Assembly: GCF_900604485.1 (NCBI RefSeq)
Contig: NZ_UWOP01000002.1
Span: forward strand, 1-64,000
DNA: 64,000 bases
Direction of reading: 5' to 3'
Source: Enterococcus mediterraneensis
GTDB lineage: Bacteria; Bacillota; Bacilli; Lactobacillales; Enterococcaceae
Shown here piece by piece: positions 45,705 through 56,432 of this stretch (position 1 is its first letter; each line of letters starts with the position of its first letter). A program made the translations under genes and the position numbers. The notes beneath the pieces were generated by a model, which saw only the letters and a program-made list of their open reading frames with translations, was not told the origin of the DNA and searched no databases.

Positions 45705-46412
45705 GTGTTAGAAAAAAATTTATACCAACATGGAACGATGGGTGCTTTAATGGCCGGATTATTGGATGGAACAGAAACAATCTCGAAGATACTTGAACAT
45801 GGATCTTTGGGAATAGGTACATTACATGGATTAGACGGCGAACTCATTATTTTAGACGGAGTTGCTTATCAAGGTCGTTCAGACGGCGCATTGATCCAGT
45901 TATCTGGTACAGAAACAGCATCCTACGCTGCGGTGACCAACTTTATGGCGGATAAGCAATATGATATCGAAGCGATGGATGGGGAAACGCTGAAAAAAGA
46001 GATCCTGTCTAATGAAGCAGGAGAAAATCTTTTCTTGGCCGTCAAGGTCACCGGTCTATTCAAAAATATGCACATTCGAATCATGCCAAAACAAGAAAAA
46101 CCTTATAAACGACTGGTGGAAGTGTCAAAAGTACAGCCGGAATTTCAACAAGAAAACATCCAAGGAACATTGATGGGTTTCTTTACGCCAGCGCTGTTCC
46201 AAGGTATAGCTGTCGCAGGATTCCATCTGCATTTTGTCGATGAAGCCAAGACATTTGGCGGTCACGTAATGGATTTTGAAGTGGAAAAGGGGCATGTTGA
46301 GATCAGTCAGATCGAATCATTGATCCAACACTTTCCTGTGAACGACCCAACTTTTGTTGAAGCTAAGATCGACTATGCCGATCTGGAAAATGAGATCCAA
46401 GCAGCAGAATAA
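45705..46412 (+). CDS. alsD: Alpha-acetolactate decarboxylase
   Basis: 235 residues from a GTG start (AAGGAAGTG upstream). It decarboxylates 2-acetolactate to acetoin. Seen: LGIGTLHGLDGELIILDGVAY (about 36-56), the metal-binding HLHFVDEAKTFGGHV (about 172-186). The three zinc-binding histidines are present. Also called budA. It follows alsS in one operon and ends before a strong terminator. Confidence 0.95.
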   Translation: MLEKNLYQHGTMGALMAGLLDGTETISKILEHGSLGIGTLHGLDGELIILDGVAYQGRSDGALIQLSGTETASYAAVTNFMADKQYDIEAMDGETLKKEILSNEAGENLFLAVKVTGLFKNMHIRIMPKQEKPYKRLVEVSKVQPEFQQENIQGTLMGFFTPALFQGIAVAGFHLHFVDEAKTFGGHVMDFEVEKGHVEISQIESLIQHFPVNDPTFVEAKIDYADLENEIQAAE

Positions 46413-46470
46413 CAGAAATATCATTAAAAATAGGATCGTAACGTAAGTAGTTTTGTTTCGATCTATCAAA

Positions 46471-46511
46471 AAAGGAGTTCTCGAAATATTTCGAGAACTC
46501 CTTTTTTATCT
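46471..46511 (+). terminator. Terminator of alsS-alsD
   Basis: A perfect 34-base palindrome (AAAGGAGTTCTCGAAA on each arm) followed by T-rich sequence; usable in both directions. Confidence 0.9.
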
Positions 46512-46572
46512 CTCATCATCCATCTATAAAAGAGGAGCGATGAATTGTCTAATCCATTGAAGCAATTAAAAA

Positions 46573-47754
46573 TCAGACGAGCAATCCGGTAATGATCGCA
46601 CTTAAAAAGCTGACCAGTGTTGCGCTCAATAAGATTTTCAAGCCGTGTTTTGCAATCAGATTGCCTTTTTCTTCGTTTAAGCCTTTCATCGCACCAGAGA
46701 TGATTCCAATAGAAGCGAAGTTTGCGAATGAAACTAAAAAGACAGAGATGATCGCTGTTGTCCGATCACTGAAAGCATACGTACCATTTGCTAATTCTGT
46801 CATTGCGACGAATTCATTTGTGACTAATTTGGTGGCCATGATACTGCCGGCATCGACTGCTTCTGACCAAGGAATCCCTGTCAAAAGTGCTAATGGAGCA
46901 AAGACATAGCCCAAGATTTCTTGAAAAGAAATCCCGAAAATCCCTGAGAAGATCGCATTGATCATCGCGATCAACGCTACAAAACCAATCAACATAGCTG
47001 CTACCGTTACCGCAACATGAAAACCATCTAAGATATATTCTCCCAGCATTTGGAAGAAGGTCTGTGATTTGTCTTCTTCAATCACTAATTCATCTTCATT
47101 TTCGTTTAATTCATAAGGATTGACGATGGATGCGATAATAAAACCGCCAAATAAATTCAAGACCAGTGCAGTAATCACATATTTCGAATCAATCAGTGCC
47201 ATGTAAGAGCCGACGATCGACATGGATACGGTAGACATCGCTGAGATTGCCATCGTGACTAAACGTTTTTCTGTTAAAAGCGGAAGCTCTTTTTTGACAG
47301 AGATGAATACTTCCGACTGACCAAGGATGGCTGAAGCAATTCCGTTGTAAGATTCCAGTTTGCCCATTTTATTGATTTTGCTCAATCCTAAACCGATCAT
47401 ACGCATGAACCATGGCAGAATCTTGATATATCGCAAGATACCAATAATTGCGGAAATAAAAATAATCGGCATCAAAACGTTGAGGAAGAAAGGAAAACTG
47501 CCTTTATTTGCGATGCCGCCAAAAACAAATTCAACACCGGAATTAGCAAAAGACAATAATTGATCAAACATTTTTGATAAACCAGCGACAACCGTTGTCC
47601 CGGCAGTTGTTCGTAACAGCAGAAAGCCTAGAACAAATTGCAGGAAAAACATCCAGACCAATGGTTTCAAACGGATTGCTTTTTTATTTGTACTGATCAG
47701 GTAAGCAACCCCTAAAACCACAATAAAACCAATAAAACTTAAAAGATAATTCAA
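46573..47754 (-). CDS. nupC: Concentrative nucleoside transporter (NupC family)
   Basis: 393 residues, nine or ten membrane segments. ILGQSEVFISVKKELPLL (about 164-181) and SIMATKLVTNEFVAM (about 300-314) are the substrate-binding repeats of concentrative nucleoside transporters. They take up nucleosides with H+ or Na+. GGAGTGATT precedes the ATG. Upstream GATAACGTTTTATC (palindromic arms GATAA/TTATC at about 47840-47853) could be an operator. Confidence 0.9.
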   Translation of the reverse strand: MNYLLSFIGFIVVLGVAYLISTNKKAIRLKPLVWMFFLQFVLGFLLLRTTAGTTVVAGLSKMFDQLLSFANSGVEFVFGGIANKGSFPFFLNVLMPIIFISAIIGILRYIKILPWFMRMIGLGLSKINKMGKLESYNGIASAILGQSEVFISVKKELPLLTEKRLVTMAISAMSTVSMSIVGSYMALIDSKYVITALVLNLFGGFIIASIVNPYELNENEDELVIEEDKSQTFFQMLGEYILDGFHVAVTVAAMLIGFVALIAMINAIFSGIFGISFQEILGYVFAPLALLTGIPWSEAVDAGSIMATKLVTNEFVAMTELANGTYAFSDRTTAIISVFLVSFANFASIGIISGAMKGLNEEKGNLIAKHGLKILLSATLVSFLSAIITGLLV

Positions 47755-48419
47755 ATAATCACTCCTTATAAAATTCGATTTATTGTATCTATTTTTATTT
47801 AAAAAAACTATCGAAATCCGATATTTTTTAGCACATTCTTAGATAAAACGTTATCAAAAAATAACGAAAACGGTTTATCGGTAAATAGGTAAGATCATCG
47901 GCTTTTTATGTCTGGGATAAAAGAGTTTCACTTAAATCTAAAAGTCTAATTTTTTTCTGTATGTTAGAAACAAGCAGTGTTCTTGCTCCTGTTGATTACT
48001 GCGTCGCTTTGGAGAGACGAATCAAAGAAAAAATTTTTTAAGCAAAAAAATTTCAATAAAGGCATCAGAACAAAGAAGAAAAACAGTCGACATTCAGGAG
48101 AAACATCTCTATCTAAAAAAATATAAAATAACGTCACTGAAATCATTCAATCACAAGAAGATTTTACAGGAATGGAACGGCTAAATGGTCGAGGATATTT
48201 TTCCTTTTAAAAAATCTCAATTTTTAAGAGTAGCAAACTAAGTACAAGAAAAATTTTGCAGTGATGTATACAAATGAGATTTTTCTGGTCAACTCAGCTA
48301 AAAGATGTTCTTCAGTAGGTAAAGGTAAAACCAGATCATTGAAGGGATCCAGTTGGGGATCAGAGGTGATCAATACGCTTAAAAATAACTAATAGCAACT
48401 GATTTGAAAATAAAAATGG
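47755..48419. other. Long intergenic region between nupC and the ilvB leader
   Basis: About 660 bases with no gene I accept. Short frames such as VTEIIQSQEDFTGMERL (about 48130-48210) look faintly coding but have no start or ribosome binding site; they may be relics. The right end holds the CodY-like box and promoter of the ilvB unit. Confidence 0.5.
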
Positions 48420-48434
48420 AATTTTCAGAATTTT
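48420..48434 (+). promoter_or_regulatory. CodY-like box upstream of ilvB
   Basis: AATTTTCAGAATTTT, 2 mismatches to AATTTTCWGAAAATT, 14 bases before the -35 box. CodY represses branched-chain synthesis in many Firmicutes when Ile/Leu/Val are plentiful. Confidence 0.6.
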
Positions 48435-48448
48435 TAGCAAAAAATGTG

Positions 48449-48477
48449 TTGACAATAAAAAAAACGAGGTATATATT
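48449..48477 (+). promoter_or_regulatory. Promoter of ilvBNCA
   Basis: TTGACA (48449-48454), 17 bases, TATATT (48472-48477). A consensus sigma-A promoter 61 bases upstream of the leader peptide. Confidence 0.75.
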
Positions 48478-48537
48478 TAGTTCAACAAATTTTTACACAT
48501 TTTATTTTAATTTTATAATGAATTGGAGATACCCATC

Positions 48538-48588
48538 ATGGTTAAGAATTTTGCAAACATCGTCATTGTTTTACGATCGAGGACTTAA
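48538..48588 (+). CDS. Branched-chain leader peptide of ilvBNCA
   Basis: 16 codons: MVKNFANIVIVLRSRT. Codons atc gtc att gtt tta give I-V-I-V-L in a row. TTGGAG lies 8-10 bases upstream. The stop (TAA, 48586-48588) ends inside attenuator segment 1. Its C-terminal R-S-R-T resembles the R-F-R-T of the ilvD2 leader. Confidence 0.85.
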   Translation: MVKNFANIVIVLRSRT

Positions 48589-48684
48589 GACATTGCGCTA
48601 AACGCTAATGTTTAAGTCCTGTTTGTCTTAACCAAATGGGATTTAAGACATCCCATTAAATTTTAATGGGGTGTCTTTTTTTTA
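48580..48684 (+). promoter_or_regulatory. Transcription attenuator of ilvBNCA
   Basis: Segment 1 AGGACTTAAGACATT pairs with segment 2 AATGTTTAAGTCCT (48607-48620). Segment 2 TTAAGTCC can pair instead with GGATTTAA of segment 3. Segment 3 AATGGGAT (48635-48642) pairs with ATCCCATT (48650-48657). The terminator is AGACATCCCATT (48646-48657) / AATGGGGTGTCT (48665-48676) with T8. The order of alternatives is the same as for ilvD2. Confidence 0.88.
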
Positions 48685-48785
48685 AGAAGAATGGAGTGGA
48701 TATATGAGAACAAATAAAAACAAAATGAGATTCTTCGATACATCAACTCAATTTTGCAACAAAATTTATGGAAGGAGGATAGCCA

Positions 48786-50462
48786 ATGACCGATAAAAAC
48801 TACACGGGAGCAGAGATTTTACTAAAAGTCTTGAAAGAACATGATGTCGATACGGTATTCGGCTATCCAGGAGGAGCAGTCCTTCCACTTTATGATGCGT
48901 TGTATGACGATAGTATCCACCATATCTTGACTCGTCACGAGCAAGGCGCAGTACATGCAGCAGAAGGTTACGCAAAAGCAACCGGCAAACCGGGAGTAGT
49001 GATCGTTACAAGCGGACCCGGGGCAACAAATGCTGTGACTGGGATAGCAGATGCAATGAGCGATTCTGTACCGTTGATCGTATTTACCGGTCAAGTAGCG
49101 ACCTCTGGTATCGGCAAGGATGCCTTTCAAGAGGCTGATATTGTTGGAATCACCATGCCGATCACTAAAAATAATTATCAAGTTCGTTACCCAGAAGATT
49201 TACCGAAAATCATTGATGAAGCTTTTCATATTGCGACCACTGGCAGAAAAGGTCCAGTCGTGATCGATTTGCCGAAAGATTTGACTGTCAGTCGTATCCA
49301 ATATACAGCACGCAAGCCAGTTCATCTGGCAAGTTATCAGCCGACATACCAGCCAAATAAATTACAGATTCATCGTTTGATAGAAGCATTGAAGCAATCG
49401 AAAAAGCCTGCTGTGTTAGCTGGCGGAGGGATCCATTACGCAGATGCAGTCCCAGAGTTTCGTCAATTTATTGAAAAATATCGTATTCCTACATTGTCAA
49501 CTTTGTTGGGATTGGGGGCATTGCCGACAGATCATGAATTGTTTTTAGGTATGGGAGGAATGCATGGTACATTTGCCGCTAACATGGCATTGACTGATTG
49601 CGATTTGTTGATTAATTTTGGCGCTCGATTCGATGATCGGCTAGCAAGCGCGCCGCAATCATTTGCGCCGAATGCCATCATCGCACACGTCGATATCGAT
49701 CCAGCTGAAATCGGAAAAGTAGTTAAAACGCAGTTGCCGATCGTTGGTGATGCGAAGGCCGCACTCCAAGCCCTGTTAGCAGAAGACGCTACTGTTTCTT
49801 GTAGCAAGTGGCAAGAGCTGAACCAACTTCGAAAGAAACGCCATCCTTTCCATTACCAACCAAGTGAAGAGGAAATCAAACCGCAAGCGATCATTGAAGA
49901 AATCGGCAGAATCACCGATGGAGAAGCGATCGTTGTAACAGACGTTGGACAGCATCAAATGTGGGCTGCGCAGTTTTATCCATTTAAAAATACCAATCAG
50001 CTGATCACAAGCGGCGGCTTAGGAACAATGGGATTCGGGATCCCCGCTGCGATTGGGGCGCAATTAGCACACCCGGATAAAACAGTCGTATTATTTGTTG
50101 GCGATGGCGGGTTTCAAATGACTAGCCAAGAGCTTGCGATCTTGAATGATTATCAATTACCGATCAAAATCATTCTTTTGAACAACGGTTCTCTTGGTAT
50201 GGTTCGACAATGGCAAGAACGCTTCTTTAACGGCCGCAAATCAGAATCCGTTTTTCACAGTCAGCCAGATTTTATCAAACTTGCGGAAGCTTACGGTGTA
50301 CAAGCGAAAAAATACGAACAGCAAAATCAGCTTGCGGATTTTGCGGATTTCTTCCAAAAACAGGCACCGGTTTTGATGGAAGTTATGATTCCGGGAACAG
50401 AAGAAGTTTTGCCGATGGTTCCTGCTGGTAAACCAAATGATCAAATGTTGGGGGTGGACTAA
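48786..50462 (+). CDS. ilvB: Acetohydroxyacid synthase, large (catalytic) subunit
   Basis: 558 residues. It makes acetolactate and acetohydroxybutyrate, the first common step for valine, leucine and isoleucine. Seen: VFGYPGGAVLPLYDAL, the TPP glutamate in LTRHEQGAVHAAEGYA (about 46-61), FQEADIVGITMPITK (about 118), and GDGGFQMTSQELAIL to LNN (about 440-468). GMVRQWQERF (about 473) is the anabolic-type motif absent from AlsS. AAGGAGGATAGCCA precedes the ATG. ilvN follows directly. Confidence 0.97.
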   Translation: MTDKNYTGAEILLKVLKEHDVDTVFGYPGGAVLPLYDALYDDSIHHILTRHEQGAVHAAEGYAKATGKPGVVIVTSGPGATNAVTGIADAMSDSVPLIVFTGQVATSGIGKDAFQEADIVGITMPITKNNYQVRYPEDLPKIIDEAFHIATTGRKGPVVIDLPKDLTVSRIQYTARKPVHLASYQPTYQPNKLQIHRLIEALKQSKKPAVLAGGGIHYADAVPEFRQFIEKYRIPTLSTLLGLGALPTDHELFLGMGGMHGTFAANMALTDCDLLINFGARFDDRLASAPQSFAPNAIIAHVDIDPAEIGKVVKTQLPIVGDAKAALQALLAEDATVSCSKWQELNQLRKKRHPFHYQPSEEEIKPQAIIEEIGRITDGEAIVVTDVGQHQMWAAQFYPFKNTNQLITSGGLGTMGFGIPAAIGAQLAHPDKTVVLFVGDGGFQMTSQELAILNDYQLPIKIILLNNGSLGMVRQWQERFFNGRKSESVFHSQPDFIKLAEAYGVQAKKYEQQNQLADFADFFQKQAPVLMEVMIPGTEEVLPMVPAGKPNDQMLGVD

Positions 50463-51990
<1,528 letters not shown>

Positions 51991-52005
51991 AAAGTTGGGG
52001 AGCGG

Positions 52006-53262
52006 ATGGAAGAGTTAACATATATGGATGTCGAGGCGGCCTATCAAGTCTTGGCTCCAGCAGTAAATAAAACTCCGTTACAATATGATCGTTATCTTTC
52101 AGAAAAGTACGATTGTCAGGTGTATCTAAAAAGAGAAGACCTGCAAAAAGTTCGTTCATTCAAGTTGCGGGGAGCCTACTATGCGATTCATCAGCTGCCA
52201 AAATCAGAATTAGCAAAAGGGATCGTCTGTGCCAGCGCGGGAAATCACGCACAAGGAGTCGCTTTTACATGTAAGGAAATGGATGTGAAGGCAACGATTT
52301 TCATGCCTACAACCACACCAAACCAAAAAATCTCGCAAGTGGAATTTTTCGGCGGAGAGAATGTCGAAGTCAAATTAATTGGGGATACATTTGACGCTTC
52401 TGCTTCAGCAGCAAAAAACTTTGCTGCTGAAGGAGGACAAACATTCATTCCACCCTTTGATGATTATGCGATCATTGCTGGACAAGGAACGACTGCCGTA
52501 GAGATTTTCAATGAAGCAAAAGCAAAACAGGTTTCCGTAGACGTTCTCTTAGCAGCGGTTGGCGGAGGCGGCTTGCTAAGCGGCGTTTCTCTTTACGCGA
52601 AAGGCGTATCTCCAAATACAAAAGTAATAGGGGTCGAGCCAACAGGAGCAGCATCAATGGCCGCTGCTTTTGAAGCTGGCGCACCTGTAGATTTAGCGGA
52701 GATAGAAAAATTTGTTGATGGCGCAGCTGTAAAAAAAGTCGGTCAGCTGACTTATGATATTTGTAAAAAGAACGTTGATCAGCTCTTAGCAGTTCCGGAA
52801 GGACAGGTTTGTTCAACGATTTTAGAACTTTACTCAAAACAAGCGATCGTTGCTGAACCGGCTGGCGCGCTAAGTGTCACAGCTCTTGAAGTTATCAAAG
52901 ATGAAATCAAGGGAAAAACAGTTGTTTGCGTCATCAGCGGTGGGAATAATGATATTAATCGGATGGCGGAAATTGAAGAACGTTCCTTAGTGTTTGAAGG
53001 ATTAAAACATTATTTTGTGATCAATTTTCCGCAGCGTCCAGGAGCTTTGCGGGAGTTTGTTACCGATATTTTAGGGGAAGGTGACGACATCACTCGATTT
53101 GAGTATACAAAAAAGGTCAATCGGGGAACCGGCCCGGTCGTTCTTGGTATCTTGTTGAAGGAACCAGAGAGCTTAGCGCCTCTTTTGGCTAGAATCGCTG
53201 ACTTTGACCCGTCATTTATTGAATTGAGTCAAAATCCATCCCTATATTCGTTATTAGTATAG
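52006..53262 (+). CDS. ilvA: Threonine deaminase (biosynthetic)
   Basis: 418 residues. It converts threonine to 2-oxobutyrate, the entry step of isoleucine synthesis; PLP-dependent. The PLP lysine lies in [13 protein letters not shown] (about 48-60). [11 protein letters not shown] (about 80) and [11 protein letters not shown] (about 183-193) bind the cofactor phosphate. A single C-terminal ACT-like regulatory region (about 335-418) makes it the short Bacillus-like form. GGGGAGCGG precedes the ATG, 15 bases after ilvC. Confidence 0.95.
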   Translation: MEELTYMDVEAAYQVLAPAVNKTPLQYDRYLSEKYDCQVYLKREDLQKVRSFKLRGAYYAIHQLPKSELAKGIVCASAGNHAQGVAFTCKEMDVKATIFMPTTTPNQKISQVEFFGGENVEVKLIGDTFDASASAAKNFAAEGGQTFIPPFDDYAIIAGQGTTAVEIFNEAKAKQVSVDVLLAAVGGGGLLSGVSLYAKGVSPNTKVIGVEPTGAASMAAAFEAGAPVDLAEIEKFVDGAAVKKVGQLTYDICKKNVDQLLAVPEGQVCSTILELYSKQAIVAEPAGALSVTALEVIKDEIKGKTVVCVISGGNNDINRMAEIEERSLVFEGLKHYFVINFPQRPGALREFVTDILGEGDDITRFEYTKKVNRGTGPVVLGILLKEPESLAPLLARIADFDPSFIELSQNPSLYSLLV

Positions 53263-53340
53263 TAGAAAAAAGAAAAAGGTATTATTGGGTGAAAGTATAA
53301 AATAACGAAATAGATTTTCTTTTATAAAGGAGCGCGACTT

Positions 53341-54354
53341 ATGGAAAAAATGGATTGGGCAAATCTGGGGTTTCAGTATCATAACTTACCCTATCGTTTT
53401 GTTGCACATTTCAAAGAAGGGCAATGGCAAAAAGGTACCTTGCAAGAATCAAATGAATTAACAATCGGCGAAGCTTCGACGGCGTTGCATTATGGCCAAC
53501 AGTGTTTTGAAGGATTAAAAGCCTATCGACGCAAAGACGGAAAAATCCAATTATTCCGTGCAGATCAAAACGCGCAACGTTTGAATCAGAGCGCTAAACG
53601 TTTGTTGATGCCGGAAGTACCAGAGAGTATGTTTTTAGAAGCAATCAAAACTGTTGTTCGGGCCAATGAGGAGTTTGTTCCTCCATATGGCTATGGGGCT
53701 ACATTGTACGTGCGGCCTTTATTGATCGGTGTGGGGAATTGTTTAGGTGTTCAGCCAGCAGAAGAATATCTCTTTATCGTCTTCTGTTCACCAGTAGGCG
53801 CCTACTTTAAAGATGGGCTGAAACCTGCTGATTTTATCGTTACGGATTTTGACCGGGCAGCACCTGTCGGGACGGGCGCAAGCAAAGTCGGCGGGAATTA
53901 CGGCGGTAGTTTGTACCCCCATCTAGAAGCGGTGAAAGCTGATTTTGCGGATTGTATTTATCTTGATCCTGCTACCCATACAAAAATCGAAGAAGTAGGA
54001 GCAGCAAACTTCTTTGGGATCACTCAAGATGGAGAATTTGTTACACCGTTATCAGAGTCCATCTTACCATCCATTACGAAATATTCATTGCTTTATTTGG
54101 CAAAAGATCGCTTTGGTATGCCAACAATCGAGGGCGATGTCTATATCGATGAGCTGGATCGATTCAAAGAAGCCGGTGCATGCGGAACCGCTGCAGTCAT
54201 CACACCAATCGGTGGCATTCAATATAGAGATAATCTTCATGTCTTTTACAGTCAGACCGAAGTTGGACCGACGATCCGGAAACTATATGACGAATTGGTC
54301 GGTATACAATTTGGTGATGTTGAAGCTCCTGAAGGCTGGATCCAAGAAGTATAG
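53341..54354 (+). CDS. ilvE: Branched-chain amino acid aminotransferase
   Basis: 337 residues. It transfers the amino group from glutamate to the three branched-chain 2-oxo acids, the last step of all three pathways. Seen: LHYGQQCFEGLKAYRRKDG (about 49-67), VRPLLIGVG, the PLP lysine in GTGASKVGGNYGGSL (about 178-192) and EVGAANFF. AAAGGAGCG precedes the ATG. It starts 78 bases after ilvA with no terminator between, so it is probably part of the same unit. Confidence 0.96.
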   Translation: MEKMDWANLGFQYHNLPYRFVAHFKEGQWQKGTLQESNELTIGEASTALHYGQQCFEGLKAYRRKDGKIQLFRADQNAQRLNQSAKRLLMPEVPESMFLEAIKTVVRANEEFVPPYGYGATLYVRPLLIGVGNCLGVQPAEEYLFIVFCSPVGAYFKDGLKPADFIVTDFDRAAPVGTGASKVGGNYGGSLYPHLEAVKADFADCIYLDPATHTKIEEVGAANFFGITQDGEFVTPLSESILPSITKYSLLYLAKDRFGMPTIEGDVYIDELDRFKEAGACGTAAVITPIGGIQYRDNLHVFYSQTEVGPTIRKLYDELVGIQFGDVEAPEGWIQEV

Positions 54355-54357
54355 AAA

Positions 54358-54405
54358 AACGATTCATTTGATCGACTTATAAAGTGGTCAAATGAATCGT
54401 TTTTG
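54358..54405 (+). terminator. Terminator after ilvE
   Basis: AACGATTCATTTGA (54358-54371) / TCAAATGAATCGTT (54388-54401), a perfect 14-bp stem with a T5 tail. Confidence 0.9.
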
Positions 54406-54487
54406 CGTAGAAATCAAAAAGGAAGCTGTTCATTCGTGTCAGCTTTCTTTTTGATCATTTTTATGTTCAAAATAGGGGATGATCGCT

Positions 54488-55024
54488 TCAGTTTTTTTTC
54501 AATTCGTCCCGCAAAATTCCGTACTTCACGGAATCAAAATATTGGTTCTGCCAGAATCGTACTTTGCGGATGACACCTTCTTTTTGCATCCCAATCTTTT
54601 CGCCGACTTTTTGCATCCCAAGATTACCGGACCATGTGGTAAAACCAAGATGCGGTAAATAAGGATAGCGGTCAAATAATTCATGGCACCAAAGTTTTAA
54701 CGCGGCAGAACCGATCCCATTTCCCCAATCGGCTGGATCATAAATCGTGATACCTGTCTCAAGCCATTGTTTTAACTGACCATCTTCCCAATAAGCAGTG
54801 ACCATACCTACTAGCTGATTTTCAGTCATGATCAATTTCCGATGAGGATGATTCACCGAGTCTTTGCCCCAACCGGTAGAAAATTCTTGCCAGTTCAACA
54901 CCGGGTCCTGAAAATACGGACCATTAAATTCCATCCATGTCAAATCAGCATTTGGACCATAACTGATTTCCCATAATGGTTTCAAATCTTCTTGCGTGAT
55001 TTCTTTCAACCAGATTTTTTTCAT
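54488..55024 (-). CDS. GNAT family N-acetyltransferase (RimJ/RimL-like)
   Basis: 178 residues from the ATG at 55024; the frame is open to 55069. Motifs: LETGITIYDPADWGNGIGSAA (about 90-110, with acetyl-CoA-binding WGNGIGS), LGFTTWSGNLGMQKVGEKIG and MQKEGVIRKVRFW (about 150). This pattern is that of RimJ/RimL-type acetyltransferases acting on N-termini or small amines. The substrate is unknown. Single gene. Confidence 0.85.
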   Translation of the reverse strand: MKKIWLKEITQEDLKPLWEISYGPNADLTWMEFNGPYFQDPVLNWQEFSTGWGKDSVNHPHRKLIMTENQLVGMVTAYWEDGQLKQWLETGITIYDPADWGNGIGSAALKLWCHELFDRYPYLPHLGFTTWSGNLGMQKVGEKIGMQKEGVIRKVRFWQNQYFDSVKYGILRDELKKN

Positions 55025-55212
55025 AATTACCCCATACACGCTCTCTTTTTTCACATAGTATAGCACCACGACAGAGGCAAAGCAAAAAGAATTTGTGAGA
55101 AAAAAGCTGTTGTATGGCCGTTTTTTTAATTACATCGTATTCTTTGAAAACAAAGATATTTGCCGTTCTTTCATCCAAAATAGGTCTAAAGTCCTAGCAA
55201 AATTTACTTTAC

Positions 55213-55250
55213 CTGTCGTAGTAGTTGGAGTATACTGATTACAACGACAG
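55213..55250 (+). promoter_or_regulatory. Inverted repeat overlapping the padR promoter
   Basis: CTGTCGT (55213-55219) and ACGACAG (55244-55250) are perfect inverted arms around the -10 box TATACT (55231-55236). They lie 26 bases before the PadR start codon, the place where PadR proteins repress their own operons. Confidence 0.65.
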
Positions 55251-55275
55251 ATGAAGTAATAATGGAGGAAGCAAA

Positions 55276-55602
55276 ATGATCTCAAGTGATGGCATTCGCG
55301 GGTATAATGATGCGATTATTTTGTCAATCCTGAAAAAAAATGATTCTTACGGGTATGAGATTTCAAAAACGATCCGTGAAGTGACGGATGAAAAATACAT
55401 CATCAAAGAAACGACACTTTACTCCGTTTTTGCGCGCCTGGAAAAAAATAATCTGATCAGTTCTTATCCTGGAGAGATCACACATGGTAAGAAACGGACC
55501 TACTATAAAATAACGGAACCTGGATTAGAATATTTGAAGGAAAAACAACAGGAATGGCAATCAACAAAAGCAGTTGTTGATCAGTTTATGGAGGGAAATT
55601 AA
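55276..55602 (+). CDS. PadR family transcriptional regulator
   Basis: 108 residues. A winged-helix domain: ILSILKKNDSYGYEISKTI (about 16-34), KETTLYSVFARLEKNNLI (about 44-61), and the wing GKKRTYYKITEPG (about 72-84). The short C-terminal helix (about 85-108) mediates dimers. It lies directly upstream of a HAAS-domain membrane gene with no gap, the common PadR/HAAS pair. Confidence 0.92.
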   Translation: MISSDGIRGYNDAIILSILKKNDSYGYEISKTIREVTDEKYIIKETTLYSVFARLEKNNLISSYPGEITHGKKRTYYKITEPGLEYLKEKQQEWQSTKAVVDQFMEGN

Positions 55603-56346
55603 ATGGATACGATTCGCAATTATTTAGAAAGTCTTTTTATCGAAGTACCGAAAACAACAGAGACTGAAAAACTAAAATCAGATTTATTAGCAAACATGGA
55701 AGATCATTATCATGAATTGATTGAAGAAGGAAAAAGCGAGCATGAAGCTATCGGAGCTGTTATCGCTACGTTCGGTTCCATTGACGAGTTGTTGGAAGAG
55801 TTGAATTTGGAAAAGGAAATGGAGTTTACGCAGCAAGAAACCAACGTCTTCGATTTGGAAGACGCGGAACATTACTGGAAAGAATACAGGAAGGCCAGTT
55901 TGCAGATTGCGTTTGGTGTATTCACCAGTTGGGGAACATTGGGCAGTTTTCTATTTTTCATAACGATTGATGGAGTCGCATTGGCGTTTTGTAGTTTATT
56001 TTTAGGGATCGCAATATCAGTGGGACTATTCATTATCGGCGGTATGAGATATACAAAGGCGAGTCGGTCAATGGCAAATCTTGTGGTCTCCAGCAAGGTG
56101 ATGCGAGAAGCAGCATTACGAGAAGATGCCTATCGACGCAGTTTTGCTTTTTCTTTAGTAGTAGGGATCGGATTATGTGTCTTTTCTCTATTTCCGATCA
56201 TGGCAAGTATCAGCGGCGGCTTTCACCCAGCGTTGGGTATTTTTATGTTCTTTTCAACAGCATCTTTAGGAATCTTTTTGCTGACATACGGCAGTATGAT
56301 CCGCAATTCTTACCATAAACTAACCAAAGACGGATTTTTATGGTAA
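55603..56346 (+). CDS. HAAS/permease-prefix-domain membrane protein (DUF1700-like)
   Basis: 247 residues. Residues 1-70 are the helical HAAS-type prefix (YLESLFIEVPKTTETEKLKSDLL, HYHELIEEGKSEHEAIGAVI, FGSIDELLEEL). Four membrane segments follow at about 105-125, 128-148, 180-200 and 210-232. The start follows the padR stop directly (TAAATGG). Such pairs respond to envelope stress in many Firmicutes; the signal here is not evident. Confidence 0.8.
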   Translation: MDTIRNYLESLFIEVPKTTETEKLKSDLLANMEDHYHELIEEGKSEHEAIGAVIATFGSIDELLEELNLEKEMEFTQQETNVFDLEDAEHYWKEYRKASLQIAFGVFTSWGTLGSFLFFITIDGVALAFCSLFLGIAISVGLFIIGGMRYTKASRSMANLVVSSKVMREAALREDAYRRSFAFSLVVGIGLCVFSLFPIMASISGGFHPALGIFMFFSTASLGIFLLTYGSMIRNSYHKLTKDGFLW

Positions 56347-56378
56347 AGCCAACATTGAGAAAATTGTATAGCAATATA

Positions 56379-56417
56379 AAAAGTGGAAACCATTAGTTTG
56401 ATGATTTCCACTTTTTT
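56379..56417. terminator. Bidirectional terminator
   Basis: AAAAGTGGAAACCAT pairs with ATGATTTCCACTTTT (one mismatch), with A and T runs outside, between the HAAS gene and the converging recombinase gene. Confidence 0.85.
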
Positions 56418-56432
56418 GTTGGATCGAAATAT

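Noticed and set aside
47964-48146. 60-codon minus-strand ORF upstream of the ilvB unit
   Set aside because: No ribosome binding site, no family resemblance, low-complexity Phe/Leu-rich product.
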